A DNA stretch of 64,000 nucleotides from an uncultured Eubacteriales bacterium (GCA_900540495.1 UQGA01000001.1:62001-126000), one strand, 5' to 3'. Positions 1-9,072 are shown, counted from the stretch's first letter. A program made the numbers and translations. Notes: generated by a model not told the origin, from the letters alone.

Positions 1-234
1 GCCCATCTCGTTGGCGATGATGCCGGCCAGCGTGGTTTTGCCAAGGCCCGGCGGGCCATACAGCAGCGCATGGTCGAGCGGCTCGCCGCGGTTCTTGGCC
101 GCCGCGATATAGATGCGCATATGCTCCTTTACCGCGTCCTGGCCGATGTACTCGTTCAGAAAATGCGGGCGCAGGCTGTATTCGGTTCTGGCTTCGTCCT
201 CCCGCATGGAGGAGCTGATGAGCCGTTCTTCCAT
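1..234 (-). CDS. ruvB: Holliday junction DNA helicase RuvB, N-terminal part (cut by window edge)
   Basis: This is the first 78 codons of RuvB; the rest lies left of the window. RuvB is the hexameric AAA+ motor that, with RuvA, drives branch migration of Holliday junctions. The fragment has the family N-terminus (an Arg-Pro-x-x-Leu-x-Glu-Tyr-x-Gly-Gln stretch at about 22-32) and a Walker A motif GPPGLGKT at 60-67. The ATG at 234 is 15 bases after the ruvA stop, so it is the third gene of a ruvC-ruvA-ruvB operon. The family assignment is secure; nothing can be said about the missing part. Confidence 0.95.
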   Translation of the reverse strand, partial: MEERLISSSMREDEARTEYSLRPHFLNEYIGQDAVKEHMRIYIAAAKNRGEPLDHALLYGPPGLGKTTLAGIIANEMG

Positions 235-249
235 GATGTCACCTCTCCG

Positions 250-831
250 TTACCGCTTGGCAAGGCTGCGCAGCGCAAGCGTAATGAGCGTCTCCACGCT
301 GTCGGCCTCCCCGACAGCCGTAACCGCGCGCGAGGCCGAAAGCCCATCATATCCCAAGGATACCAGCGCGGCGACCGCCTCTGCCCGGATATCCGTCCCC
401 GTCTCCATGGCCGGGCCTGCCGCCGCGCCGGCGGGCCCGACCTGTTCGCGCAGCTCCAACAGCACGCGCTGGGCGGTCTTCTTCCCCATGCCGGGCACGC
501 GCTCAAAAGCGGCTGCGTTCTGCGTGGCCACGGCGGCCGCCACGTCCGACGGCGTGAGCACCGAAAGAACCGAGAGCGCGACCTTCGGGCCGATGCGCGT
601 AATGCCGATCAGGCGGCGAAACATATCGCGTTCGGCCGTATCGTAAAAGCCGTAGAGCGCCATCACGCCTTCGGCAAGGTGCAGGTGCGTATACAGGCGC
701 GCTTCGCGCCCGGGCAGAAGCCGTTTGAGCGTTTCGCCGCTGCAGAGCAGCTCATATCCGACGCCTCCGGCCTCGATCACGGCGCGGTCCGCCGCAACCT
801 GATCCACATTCCCGCGAATGAATGCATACAT
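250..831 (-). CDS. ruvA: Holliday junction branch migration protein RuvA
   Basis: A 193-residue protein, close to the usual 195-205. RuvA binds the four-way junction as a tetramer and loads RuvB. Visible features are the N-terminal OB-fold (about 1-62, beginning MYAFIRG), two helix-hairpin-helix motifs (around 73-90 and 108-127, with GITRIGPK and VPGMGKKTA), a Gly/Ala-rich linker (about 132-145) and the C-terminal RuvB-binding domain. The frame stays open upstream to 1053, but homology fixes the start at 831, 22 bases after the ruvC stop. It is the middle gene of the ruvCAB operon. Confidence 0.95.
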   Translation of the reverse strand: MYAFIRGNVDQVAADRAVIEAGGVGYELLCSGETLKRLLPGREARLYTHLHLAEGVMALYGFYDTAERDMFRRLIGITRIGPKVALSVLSVLTPSDVAAAVATQNAAAFERVPGMGKKTAQRVLLELREQVGPAGAAAGPAMETGTDIRAEAVAALVSLGYDGLSASRAVTAVGEADSVETLITLALRSLAKR

Positions 832-853
832 ATCGTCGCCATGTCCTCCCCCG

Positions 854-1351
854 CTACCGAATGCGGTATTCCTCAGCTGCCGGACCGATCGTACTGGCGC
901 GGCAAAGCGCGCAGGCAAGCGCGTCCGCCGCATCGTCCGGCTTTGGGATCTGTGGAAGCGCAAGCAGCATGCGCACCATCTGCTGCACGGCATGCTTGTC
1001 CGCATGGCCGTCGCCGGTGACGGCCAGCTTGATCTGCATGGGCGTATACTCATAGAGCGGCAGGCCGCTCTGTTGCACCGCCAACAACGCCACGCCTCTG
1101 CCGGCGCCTACCGCGAGCGCCGTGGTGGTGTTGCGATAGAAGAACAGTTCCTCAAACACCGCCATATCCGGCCGGAACAGGCCGATGAGCTGGCGCACGC
1201 CCGCATACAGCCGCTCCAGCCGCTCCGGGAGCGGCTCGCCCGCCTTCGTTTCGATCACTCCATAATCCACAGCCGTAGCCTTCCCGGCGGCGGCATCGAT
1301 CACGCCGTAGCCAAGAATCGCATAGCCGGGATCGATGCCCAGAATGCGCAC
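854..1351 (-). CDS. ruvC: Crossover junction endodeoxyribonuclease RuvC
   Basis: A 165-residue Holliday junction resolvase that nicks two symmetric strands of a junction. The RNase H-like fold is recognisable, with catalytic acids at Asp7 (RILGIDPG), Glu67/68 (FEELFF) and Asp140/Asp143 (DDAADALA), and a basic-loop region near 113-127. By alignment the start is a GTG at 1351. No strong Shine-Dalgarno precedes it, and an in-frame ATG at 1372 would add seven residues, so the exact start is uncertain. It is the first gene of the operon, behind a good promoter at 1446-1474. Confidence 0.93.
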   Translation of the reverse strand: MRILGIDPGYAILGYGVIDAAAGKATAVDYGVIETKAGEPLPERLERLYAGVRQLIGLFRPDMAVFEELFFYRNTTTALAVGAGRGVALLAVQQSGLPLYEYTPMQIKLAVTGDGHADKHAVQQMVRMLLALPQIPKPDDAADALACALCRASTIGPAAEEYRIR

Positions 1352-1445
1352 GACACACCACCAAACGCCCATCGACATTGCGCCGGGCGGGCGGCGTCGC
1401 CGCCGACAGCCCATAATGCCCGATGGTAGTTTTTATACGGTATAC

Positions 1446-1474
1446 AGTATAGCATGGATCGAAGGAAGTGTAAA
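1446..1474 (-). promoter_or_regulatory. sigma-A promoter of ruvCAB
   Basis: On the minus strand a -35 TTTACA (1469-1474) and a -10 TATACT (1446-1451) are separated by 17 bp. The predicted start of transcription near 1439 leaves a leader of about 90 bases before ruvC. Confidence 0.6.
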
Positions 1475-1534
1475 CAAAAAGGGGGGCTTTCCCGGCGCAA
1501 AGCGTCCCGTACGGACAGCGGCGGAACGCGCCCG

Positions 1535-2206
1535 TTACGGCAGCGGGTGCGCAGCCGCCGCCGACACCTCATAGGCGACGCGTTGCTCCGCCTTGCCCCC
1601 CGGCAGCAGCTTCTCGTACGCGCGGCTTTGAAACCGCCCGCGCACCTGAATCCGGCGGCCGGGCGTCCAGTGAGCGGCGCTGCGGGCCAGCGCGCCCCAC
1701 ACGATGACCGGCAGATAGTCGCGCCTGCCGAACGCGCGTTCGCAACAGAGCAGCACGTCCGCAATCTCCCGCATGAGCGGCGTTACCCGGTAGACGGGTA
1801 TGCGGCAGACCGTGCCGGTGAGCAGCACTTCGTTCTCCGTACCTGTTGGGGGAACGGCATTGCCGGCAGGGCCCTCCGGGCAAAACTCCGCCGGTACCGC
1901 CATCCCGGGCGGCGGCAGCGGCTCCAGCCGACGCGCATAGGCGGTGACCAGCAGATGCCGCCCCGCCTCGTCGTATCTGTCATAGGTGCGCAACTGCCCC
2001 TCCACGCGCAGCCATGCGCCCTTTGCAATTTCCCGGGCAAGGAGACGCTCCGGCACGGTAACGGGAAGGCGGTCAATCGTGCCGGAACGGCGGGTCACGG
2101 CCAGCGGCAAATGAAAAAAGGCCTCGTCGCGCACCGCGTGGCTAAACGCCGGCGCCTCCTCCGCAATGCCGCACAACAGCAGCCGGTTGATATCGGTCGG
2201 TTCCAT
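1535..2206 (-). CDS. SSB-like protein with two OB-fold halves
   Basis: A 223-residue soluble protein resembling the clostridial single-stranded-DNA-binding proteins built of two tandem OB folds. The first half (about 5-110) has the strand pattern 'LCGxxxxxPxFSHxxxxxxFFxLPL' and the second (about 135-222) has 'LTGTVCRxPxYRxTP' followed by 'YLPVIVWGxxAR', as in SSB/PriB-type folds. Binding to single-stranded DNA is inferred from the family. GGAGGT lies just before an ATG at 2215 and 10 bases before the ATG at 2206; the spacing favours 2206. The distance from the upstream lipoprotein gene suggests separate transcription. It precedes ruvCAB, which has its own promoter. Confidence 0.7.
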   Translation of the reverse strand: MEPTDINRLLLCGIAEEAPAFSHAVRDEAFFHLPLAVTRRSGTIDRLPVTVPERLLAREIAKGAWLRVEGQLRTYDRYDEAGRHLLVTAYARRLEPLPPPGMAVPAEFCPEGPAGNAVPPTGTENEVLLTGTVCRIPVYRVTPLMREIADVLLCCERAFGRRDYLPVIVWGALARSAAHWTPGRRIQVRGRFQSRAYEKLLPGGKAEQRVAYEVSAAAAHPLP

Positions 2207-2340
2207 ATCGCGCATACCTCCTTCGAGGGTCGTCCTCGAAACAATATATGCGCGTCGCCGCCGCTCAGCCCGAAAAGCGCACGCCATGCCAGCATTCGGG
2301 CGACCGGGTAAAAAAGCGGCAGGAAATGCGCCGCCAAAAC

Positions 2341-2372
2341 GAAAAAGAGGCGGCGGTTCCGTCCCCTCTTCC
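2341..2372 (-). terminator. possible terminator after the CotH lipoprotein gene
   Basis: On the minus strand AAGAGG and CCTCTT arms, with an inner CGG/CCG pairing, are followed by a run of five T and then TTTT. The stem is imperfect. It lies about 120 bases past the lipoprotein stop. The rest of 2207-2493 holds no gene that I can support. Confidence 0.35.
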
Positions 2373-2493
2373 GACATCCGTGATGTTGCGACGCGGTCCT
2401 TTCCGCATCGGGGCAGTCGCCCGCCCAACGCCCGTTCAGCGCCACGGGATCGTCCCGGCATCGGGCGGGGCGGCAGGCTTTCGCCCGCGCCGT

Positions 2494-5400
2494 TCAGCCG
2501 CTGTATTTGGCGACCCACTCGGCCATCTGCTCGTCGGAAATGCCGAAGTAGGATTGCATGCCGTCGAGCGCATACTGCGGGCGGTTGCGGATGATATTGC
2601 GCAGCAGGTCCAGCGCGCCCTCCCAATCCGCCATGCTCTTGGGCCGGCCCCAGCGGGCGATGTGCCGTTCCATCTCTGGCCGCATTGCATCGGCCAGCTC
2701 GTCGACAATGGCGATCAGGCGCTCGGGATTGAAGTACGTGTAGACGACCTCCACATAGCGTTCGGCGCACATGAGCCGCCAGGCCTCGTTTTTCTCCAGC
2801 CCGACATAGATGTTCATCAGCGTCAGGGAGCCATCGTTCGACGGGACGCCGGTCTTGCTGAAATAGCTGGAGATGATATTGCGCCGGTAACTGTTCTGCG
2901 GATTGAAGCACCAGTCCAGATCATAAAATATCGGGCGCCATTTGACGGTATAATCCTGTGAACGCCAATACTTCTGGTTAAACATGTCGGAGTTGCAAAA
3001 ATACGTCTGGGCGATGAAATAGTCCGTAAAGGCGCTCACGTCCACCCATTCGGCGAACTGGGCGAACACAGCATCGTCGGACAGATCCCGCTCCACGGCG
3101 AACGCAAACACACGCTTGATGTCCGCGTTGCCGCCCTGCAGCACCGTCGTATTGCGCTGTATGATATCGACCGCGTCGCCGTCCACGCCGTAGTGGTTGA
3201 CCAGATAGTCCTTGTTCTGGTCCTCATTGAGGTCATAGATGCCGTAATACCTGCCGTTGAGATACATGACGACCGGCCGGGTAAGCGCATAGTCGATATC
3301 CATCCCCATCACGGCGCGCGAGGCAAAGGAATCGCGCATGCGCGCGCCGGTGGAAAAGCCGCCGTAATCCTGCCCGCTGTTGCGCAGCGCAAGCGAAACA
3401 AAGGTGGTCAGCTCCGTATCGGAATAGAACGGATACGTCACCTCCGTCTGTCCATAGGCGGCGCGCAGATGGATCGCCAGGGATTTTTGCGAATAGACGA
3501 GCGTGCCGGCCCCCTTGGCCTTGATGCCGCAGGGGAACTGAACGCCGAGCGTCCCATCCGGCTCATAATACTGGATAAAAGCCTCGCGCTCCACCTTTTC
3601 GGAACGCTTGGTGGCGGCGAGCACGCGCGCAATATCGTCCGGATCGCCGTTGACGCAGACAACCGGCAGCGTATGCGGCTCCTCAAACAGATAGGTAAAC
3701 GAGGTGATCTCCGATGGCTGCAGGCCCGCCGAAAAGGCGGCGGCGCGCACCACCGTGTTTTTTGAAATGGTTATGGGGCCCTCATAGAGCGTCGAACTTT
3801 CGGTCGGCTTGGAGCCGTCGGTCGTATAGCGGATCTGGGCGTCAACCGTCGCGGTGGACATCGCCAGCGCAAAGGGCTCCGTCTGGTAAAGCCCCGTTTC
3901 CGACAAAATGGGCTGTGCGGCATAACCGGTCGTGACGGCCGTGCTGTTCTTCGCGCCACGCGTCGCCTTGGAAAAAAAGACGCGCTCCACGCTCGCATCC
4001 CCCTCCACGCGGCCGCTCGTCACAGCCACCGACAGGGCGCCCGTCACAAACGTATCCACGCGCAGGCCGTTGGCATCGGACAGGATGAGCGTCTCCCCGG
4101 ACGGCGAGATGCCGAACGTGGCGATGCCCGCTTTCTGTCGCGTCGGGTGCGACGTGGCCTCAATGACGGCGTAGCCGCCAGCCTCGATCGTCACGCCGTC
4201 GATACGATACAGGAGCGGTTCCGCATCGCTGTCGGACAGATACCAGCCGGTCAGATCGACCGCTTCGTCGGAGCCGTTGTACAGCTCAATCCAGTCGTTT
4301 TTCCCGCTCTTGGCCTCGTTGACTGCGCAAACCTCGCTGATATAGACGCCGTCTACATTGAAAAAGCCGAGGGCATCGGCTGATTCATACCCGTATGCAT
4401 TTTCATAACCGGGGGTTGGCTGCGCATAGTATCGCAGCGCGCCCTCCGCATCCCGCCCGGCGGTGGCGTTGTCCGGCAGGCTCAACGGCAGCGCCAGCCG
4501 GTCCTGCCGCATGCCGTCCAGTTTCGTCAGGTATACGGATTCCTCCTCCGCCGACAAACCGAAAGAGGCGTGCAGCTCCGCGCCGTCGATCCGGTTCTTA
4601 CCGGAAAGAAAGATCACCAGATACCCGCCGGCGGCAATCTCCACATCCGGCAACGCCCACTTGAGCGGATTTTCCGCATCGTCGGAAAGATAATACCCGA
4701 AAAGGCGAACGGTCTCTTCGGAACCGTTGTACAGTTCCACCCATTCGCTCCGGTCGCCGTCGGCGTCGATGATGCTGTACTTGTTCGTGCGCTGCGCCTC
4801 GTTGATGCGCACCGGGTCGCCCGCGTCCATCTCCGTAACGGCGAAAGACGGGAACGCCTGCTCCGAATTGGCTGCGCCGGGCGTGGGATACGCGGTATAA
4901 GCGGAAGTCCCGTCCGCCAACGCAACGACCGTCAGCCCGGCGGGAACCTCCGGCTCCCAGGCAAGCTCCGACACGAGCACGCCCTGCCAGTTGGTCAGAT
5001 AGACGTGCGTATCCGCGCTGCCGAGCTTGAACGACGCCTCGATCCGGTCGGCGCCGGTGTCCCCCGTCAGGTAGACGACGGCGTATTCGCCGGCGCGCAG
5101 CGTGCTCTCCGGCAACTGAAAGCGCAGCAGGTTGGAGGCGGAATCGGAAACATAGTAGTTGTCAAGGCGCACATCCTCATCGGATGCGTTATAAATCTCC
5201 ATCCAGGTTTCGCCGTTTCCGTCCGGCTGCACCTCCGTAATGGAGAGCGCCGTCAGGTCCTGCTCGACATACAGATCGTCGAGCCGGTCGGAGATGGTCG
5301 TGGTGTTCGCCGCCCCGGGCGTCGGCGTCCCGCAGTAGCCGTAGGTGCCGTCGTCACGCCGGGCATAGGAGGCGTCCGTGAGCAGGGCCGGGACGTTCAG

Positions 5401-5826
5401 CTCCTGGACCACTTCGTAATAGGAATCGCACAGGTACAGGGCATCCCCGTTTTTGGAAACGCCAAACCCGGTACAGATGACGTCCGTCTTTTCCACGCCG
5501 TTGTTTTCCGTGGCATAGACGATCAGATATTCCCCCGCGCCAATGGTCACCTCCGGAAAGGTGAACTTGTACAGCCTTCGCACGTTATCGGACAGGCCGT
5601 AACCGGCAAGATTGATGTCCTCATCCGTTCCATTGTACAGCTCAATCCAATCCGGCGTGCCCGCCGCCTCGTCGATCAGACACCGCTTGTTGCTGGATAC
5701 CACCTCGTTGATGACCAGGCCCGCCTTCCCGCCGGAATCGGCCGGCAACAGCGAACAGGCCGCAAGCACCGGCTGTACGGCCACAAGACAGACAAACAAC
5801 AGGATGAGCATCGCGCGCTTTTTCAT
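2494..5826 (-). CDS. Surface lipoprotein with four lamin-tail domains, a chitobiase-like domain and a CotH domain
   Basis: A 1110-residue exported lipoprotein. A lysine-rich start and hydrophobic stretch end in a lipobox (Leu-Ala-Ala-Cys) near residue 24, predicting a lipid anchor on the outer face of the membrane. Four lamin-tail repeats follow at roughly 33-150, 190-310, 330-440 and 485-600, each with the signature 'INE...DWIELYNG...LxGYxLSD'. A chitobiase C-terminal-like domain ('YTTDGSKPT', about 640-715) and a CotH domain (about 720-1050) come next. CotH proteins are spore-coat protein kinases in Bacillus; similar architectures also occur in secreted cell-surface proteins, so the substrate is unknown. 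The ATG at 5826 overlaps the preceding stop as ATGA and has GGAGAG five bases upstream. It is the last gene of the four-gene operon. Confidence 0.85.
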   Translation of the reverse strand: MKKRAMLILLFVCLVAVQPVLAACSLLPADSGGKAGLVINEVVSSNKRCLIDEAAGTPDWIELYNGTDEDINLAGYGLSDNVRRLYKFTFPEVTIGAGEYLIVYATENNGVEKTDVICTGFGVSKNGDALYLCDSYYEVVQELNVPALLTDASYARRDDGTYGYCGTPTPGAANTTTISDRLDDLYVEQDLTALSITEVQPDGNGETWMEIYNASDEDVRLDNYYVSDSASNLLRFQLPESTLRAGEYAVVYLTGDTGADRIEASFKLGSADTHVYLTNWQGVLVSELAWEPEVPAGLTVVALADGTSAYTAYPTPGAANSEQAFPSFAVTEMDAGDPVRINEAQRTNKYSIIDADGDRSEWVELYNGSEETVRLFGYYLSDDAENPLKWALPDVEIAAGGYLVIFLSGKNRIDGAELHASFGLSAEEESVYLTKLDGMRQDRLALPLSLPDNATAGRDAEGALRYYAQPTPGYENAYGYESADALGFFNVDGVYISEVCAVNEAKSGKNDWIELYNGSDEAVDLTGWYLSDSDAEPLLYRIDGVTIEAGGYAVIEATSHPTRQKAGIATFGISPSGETLILSDANGLRVDTFVTGALSVAVTSGRVEGDASVERVFFSKATRGAKNSTAVTTGYAAQPILSETGLYQTEPFALAMSTATVDAQIRYTTDGSKPTESSTLYEGPITISKNTVVRAAAFSAGLQPSEITSFTYLFEEPHTLPVVCVNGDPDDIARVLAATKRSEKVEREAFIQYYEPDGTLGVQFPCGIKAKGAGTLVYSQKSLAIHLRAAYGQTEVTYPFYSDTELTTFVSLALRNSGQDYGGFSTGARMRDSFASRAVMGMDIDYALTRPVVMYLNGRYYGIYDLNEDQNKDYLVNHYGVDGDAVDIIQRNTTVLQGGNADIKRVFAFAVERDLSDDAVFAQFAEWVDVSAFTDYFIAQTYFCNSDMFNQKYWRSQDYTVKWRPIFYDLDWCFNPQNSYRRNIISSYFSKTGVPSNDGSLTLMNIYVGLEKNEAWRLMCAERYVEVVYTYFNPERLIAIVDELADAMRPEMERHIARWGRPKSMADWEGALDLLRNIIRNRPQYALDGMQSYFGISDEQMAEWVAKYSG

Positions 5827-6710
5827 GCTTCTCTCCATACGGCAGCGGCGCCGTCGACATCTCTTTCCATTATATCACAGGTTGCGTCCGTTTTTCTGCA
5901 AACAGTCTGTGAACCATTTGCCGTCTCCCCCTCTTCGCGGCGGACGACCCTGCCCCCCTGCGCCGTCTCCTCCGCGCAGAGACCGTCCGGCAGCTTCATC
6001 CGGTCCCAAAGGCCATAGGTTTCCGTATGAATCAGCGCATGCAGCAGCTTCTGCTCGATATCGGGGACGGTCCGCGCAATATGGCGGATCAGTTCGCGCG
6101 CTTCCTCGCGCTTGGTGCTGCCGGCAATATCGCAATGCGGCGGCAGGATGGGGAGTTCACGTTCCCGGGCGACCGCAACCGCATACCGCTCCGGCAGGAA
6201 GATCAGCGGGCGGATAATCGTTACGTCCCGGCGCGAAAGATGCGTCACCGGAGCAAATGTGTTGATGCGTCCCTCGTACATCATGCTCAAAAACAGCGTC
6301 TCCAGCACATCCTCCCGGTTGTGGCCGAGCGCCACCTTGTTGCAGCCGCGCGCCACCGCCGCGGTGTTCAACGCCCCGCGCCGCAGCTTGGCGCAGAGCG
6401 CGCAGGGACTCCTCTCCTCCCGATATTCGAACACAACCCTGCCAATATCGGTATATACGATGGAAAAATCCATGCCGATACGCGAGGCATACGCCTCCAC
6501 CGCCGATGTGTCGAGTTTTTTCAAGCCGAGATCCAGCATGACGGCGCATACATCAAATTTGGTATAGGAAAAGCGCTGGTAAAGCTTCATGGCCTCCATC
6601 AGCAACAGGGAATCCTTGCCGCCGGATACGCCGATGCAGACGCGATCGCCATCCTCGATCATCCGATAGCGTTCGTCCGCACGGCGGATGCAGCCCAATA
6701 CCCTTTTCAT
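5823..6710 (-). CDS. TtcA-like PP-loop ATPase (tRNA 2-thiocytidine biosynthesis family)
   Basis: A 295-residue cytoplasmic PP-loop protein. It has the ATP-binding motif VSGGKDS (28-34), a Cys-x-x-Cys pair (C103, C106) and a third Cys at 193, the set that holds an iron-sulfur cluster in TtcA. The 'ALGHNREDVLETL' segment (about 127-139) is also typical. TtcA adds sulfur to cytidine 32 of some tRNAs; this protein could act there or on another substrate, because the family is broad. The last 50 residues are polar and low in similarity. The start lies six bases after the upstream stop, with GGAGGA about ten bases before it, and the stop overlaps the next gene. A tRNA-thiolation-type enzyme among secreted proteins is unexpected. 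Confidence 0.75.
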   Translation of the reverse strand: MKRVLGCIRRADERYRMIEDGDRVCIGVSGGKDSLLLMEAMKLYQRFSYTKFDVCAVMLDLGLKKLDTSAVEAYASRIGMDFSIVYTDIGRVVFEYREERSPCALCAKLRRGALNTAAVARGCNKVALGHNREDVLETLFLSMMYEGRINTFAPVTHLSRRDVTIIRPLIFLPERYAVAVARERELPILPPHCDIAGSTKREEARELIRHIARTVPDIEQKLLHALIHTETYGLWDRMKLPDGLCAEETAQGGRVVRREEGETANGSQTVCRKTDATCDIMERDVDGAAAVWREA

Positions 6711-6716
6711 GAGCGC

Positions 6717-7832
6717 CTATTCCTCCGTTTCTTCGCTGTAGACGGAATAGTCCTCCACGATATACAGGATATCGCAACACTTCCGCCCGCTGGACTGGTT
6801 GCTGATTGCGCCGGAAGCGTCCGCCATGACCGCAGATCCGCCGCCGTCCAGATTGAACGCGACCGTGCAGCCAAGATCGTACATCAGTTGCGACAGGTCG
6901 ATCATGGTGATGCCGTCCGAGCCGCCGGCTCCCCGGCCATCCACCGTGACAAACAGGTAGTGGCCCGGCTCGATATAGCCGATCACGCTGCGTGGATTCG
7001 CCCGCTGTACCGTGCTACGGAACTGGCTGCTTTCGGTTTTCGGCTGGCCATTCTCGTCGAGGAGGCTCGGGCCAAACGTCCAACACTGGTATGCGCCGCG
7101 CGCCACGATCGCTTCCATGTCCGTCTCGTCGGGTCCATAGGTCTGCATCGTCCCATCCGCATACAGCACGCAAGCATCCCGGCGCTTGTCAATCGTATCC
7201 CGGTACAGCACGCCGTTGCGGATGACCGGCCCGCCGTTGTCCTTCCATGCGTAATAATCCCCATTGATGGCGACGATGGCGTCATGCCTTGCCGCAATGT
7301 CCTCCATGACCTCGGAACCGCGATATCGGTCCTTGCCAAATGCGGTGCGAAAATGGCCCAGATCGCGCAGCAGGATGTCGGCCACATAATAGGTCAGATC
7401 CTCCTGTTCAACCGTCTCGAGCGTATAGCTGATCGTTTCACTGCGAAAATAGCCTTCCCCCCGTTGGACCCCCACATAGGAAAAGGCTGCAAGATGCTTC
7501 TCGCCAAGGAGGCTGTCCTCCAGAATGGCGGGCAGTGTTGCAAGATCGGGAATACTGCCGACGGCACACAGCAACAAGGCCTCCGCGTCGGCCTCGTCGA
7601 TGACGCCGTTCCCCGTCACATCGGCGATCCCCGACTCCTGCCGCAGGCATGCCGCGGCTGCCGCCGCCGTCACGGGCGCCTCCTGCGCCCGGGCATCGGT
7701 CGCAACCGAAGCGCCCGCTGCGGGATCGTCCGTTCCCGGCGTCTGGGCATCGATGGCCCGTGCAACGCCGCACAGGCAGAAAGCGAGCAGAACGGCCAAA
7801 ACCGGCCGCAAGAGGCGAATTGCCGCGCTCAT
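6717..7832 (-). CDS. Secreted phosphodiester glycosidase family protein with one dockerin-like repeat (paralogue 2)
   Basis: A 371-residue exported protein with a signal peptide (about 1-26, ending ARA). A linker is followed by one dockerin-like Ca-binding repeat (about 67-92, 'ADVTGNGVIDEADAEALL'). The catalytic region (about 130-360) belongs to the NAGPA/phosphodiester-glycosidase family, recognised by 'AINGDYYAW', 'RNGVLYRD', 'VDGRGAGGSDGIT' and 'FNLDGGGSAVM'. Family members remove sugars or sugar-phosphates from phosphodiester-linked glycans; the substrate here is unknown. The start overlaps the stop of paralogue 1 by four bases. The two neighbours probably arose by duplication. Confidence 0.8.
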   Translation of the reverse strand: MSAAIRLLRPVLAVLLAFCLCGVARAIDAQTPGTDDPAAGASVATDARAQEAPVTAAAAAACLRQESGIADVTGNGVIDEADAEALLLCAVGSIPDLATLPAILEDSLLGEKHLAAFSYVGVQRGEGYFRSETISYTLETVEQEDLTYYVADILLRDLGHFRTAFGKDRYRGSEVMEDIAARHDAIVAINGDYYAWKDNGGPVIRNGVLYRDTIDKRRDACVLYADGTMQTYGPDETDMEAIVARGAYQCWTFGPSLLDENGQPKTESSQFRSTVQRANPRSVIGYIEPGHYLFVTVDGRGAGGSDGITMIDLSQLMYDLGCTVAFNLDGGGSAVMADASGAISNQSSGRKCCDILYIVEDYSVYSEETEE

Positions 7833-8959
7833 CCCTCGACCTCGCCGGACGACGCGGCTCCCGCATCCTCCTGGAGCAAGGGCGCGCCGATATACAGGAT
7901 ATCGCTCGTGGAGCGGCCGCCGGCGAAGGGCTCGTTCACCACGCCGGTTTTGGACGCCATAACGGCCGTCTGTCCGCCATCGAAGTTATAGGCAGCCTTG
8001 CAGCCGAGCTCCTGGAAAAAGGCCGAAAGCTGTTCCATCGTCATGCCGCGGGAAGCGCTGCCCTGCCGGCCGTCCACGAGCAGGAAACAGTAATGGCCCG
8101 GTTCATAGTACCCGATCGCAGCGCGTGGATTGGCCCCCAGGATGCTCGTGCCGCAGTTGAACTCCGTAAGCGCCTCCCCGTTGGCGTCGAGCAGCATGGG
8201 GCCAAACGCCCAGGCGTGGTACGGGTCCCCCTCCGCCAAAATTTCTGCAAAGGTAACGCCTTTTTCAAACGTGACGAGCCTGCCGTCGCGGTAGAGCACG
8301 CAGATATCCACCCGGTCATCGATGGAGTCCTTATATACCACGCCGTTGCGGACAACGGGTCCCTTGCTGCGGTAGGAATAGAAGTCGCCGTTGATGGCGA
8401 TGACCGCATCGTTATCCGTTGCCATTTTGAGAACGGTCTCGCGCCCGCCACGGTATTCCCCGCCTGAAAATGCGGTCGCAAACGACGAGATGTCGCGGAT
8501 ATAGATGTCGGCGAGATAACAGTTGCTGTCATAGTAGCGCAGGGTATGCAACGTGACGCTGACCATATCGCTGCGATAGGAGGTGTCCGTCATGATGGGG
8601 CCGAGGTAGGAGAACCGTTCCGCATACCGTTCGCCGAGCAGCGCGCCGTTGAGCTTGCCGACCAGATCAAAGAAGTCGTTGATGCGGCCGGTCGCCCGCA
8701 GAAGAATGGCCGTCGCGTCGCCGGCGCTCACGGAGAGATCGCCGGTCACGTCCGCAATGGATACCGTCGCGTCGGCGGGCTGCTGTCCCGCCGCCAGGCG
8801 CAGCGCATGCGCCGCGTCGGCGGCAGTGATCCCGCCGTCGCCGTTGAGATCCCCCAACTGCGCCACGTCGCCGTCGGCAGCGAACGCCGCATGGAGGGGC
8901 GTGGCGATTGCCAGCGCCAAAACTATCGAAAACAGCCGGAGCAATACGGCTCGCTTCAT
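7829..8959 (-). CDS. Secreted phosphodiester glycosidase family protein with two dockerin-like repeats (paralogue 1)
   Basis: A 376-residue exported protein and the first gene of the operon. A signal peptide (about 1-27, ending AFAA) is followed by two dockerin-like repeats ('LGDLNGDGGITAADAAHAL' and 'ADVTGDLSVSAGDATAIL', about 36-92). The catalytic domain has 'AINGDFYSY', 'RNGVVYKDSI' and 'VDGRQGSASRGMT'. The motif that reads FxLDGGGS in paralogue 2 is YNFDGGQT here, so one site of the usual Gly-Gly-Ser is changed. GGAGGC lies six bases before the ATG at 8959; longer open frame upstream is not expected to be translated. No cohesin or scaffoldin is in view, so the repeats may simply be Ca-stabilised modules. 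Confidence 0.8.
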   Translation of the reverse strand: MKRAVLLRLFSIVLALAIATPLHAAFAADGDVAQLGDLNGDGGITAADAAHALRLAAGQQPADATVSIADVTGDLSVSAGDATAILLRATGRINDFFDLVGKLNGALLGERYAERFSYLGPIMTDTSYRSDMVSVTLHTLRYYDSNCYLADIYIRDISSFATAFSGGEYRGGRETVLKMATDNDAVIAINGDFYSYRSKGPVVRNGVVYKDSIDDRVDICVLYRDGRLVTFEKGVTFAEILAEGDPYHAWAFGPMLLDANGEALTEFNCGTSILGANPRAAIGYYEPGHYCFLLVDGRQGSASRGMTMEQLSAFFQELGCKAAYNFDGGQTAVMASKTGVVNEPFAGGRSTSDILYIGAPLLQEDAGAASSGEVEG

Positions 8960-9026
8960 ATCCGCCTCCTGAAACAAAGGGCGCGGACGCCGCGCGCGAG
9001 CGGCAATCCACTGCGCCATCGGTAGC

Positions 9027-9056
9027 ATTGTACAGCATAGTGGCCTTCATGCGCAA
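9027..9056 (-). promoter_or_regulatory. promoter of the phosphodiester glycosidase/CotH operon
   Basis: Minus-strand TTGCGC (9051-9056) and TACAAT (9027-9032) with an 18-bp spacer, about 65 bases upstream of the first start codon. Confidence 0.5.
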
Positions 9057-9072
9057 GATGGGAATCTTCCTC

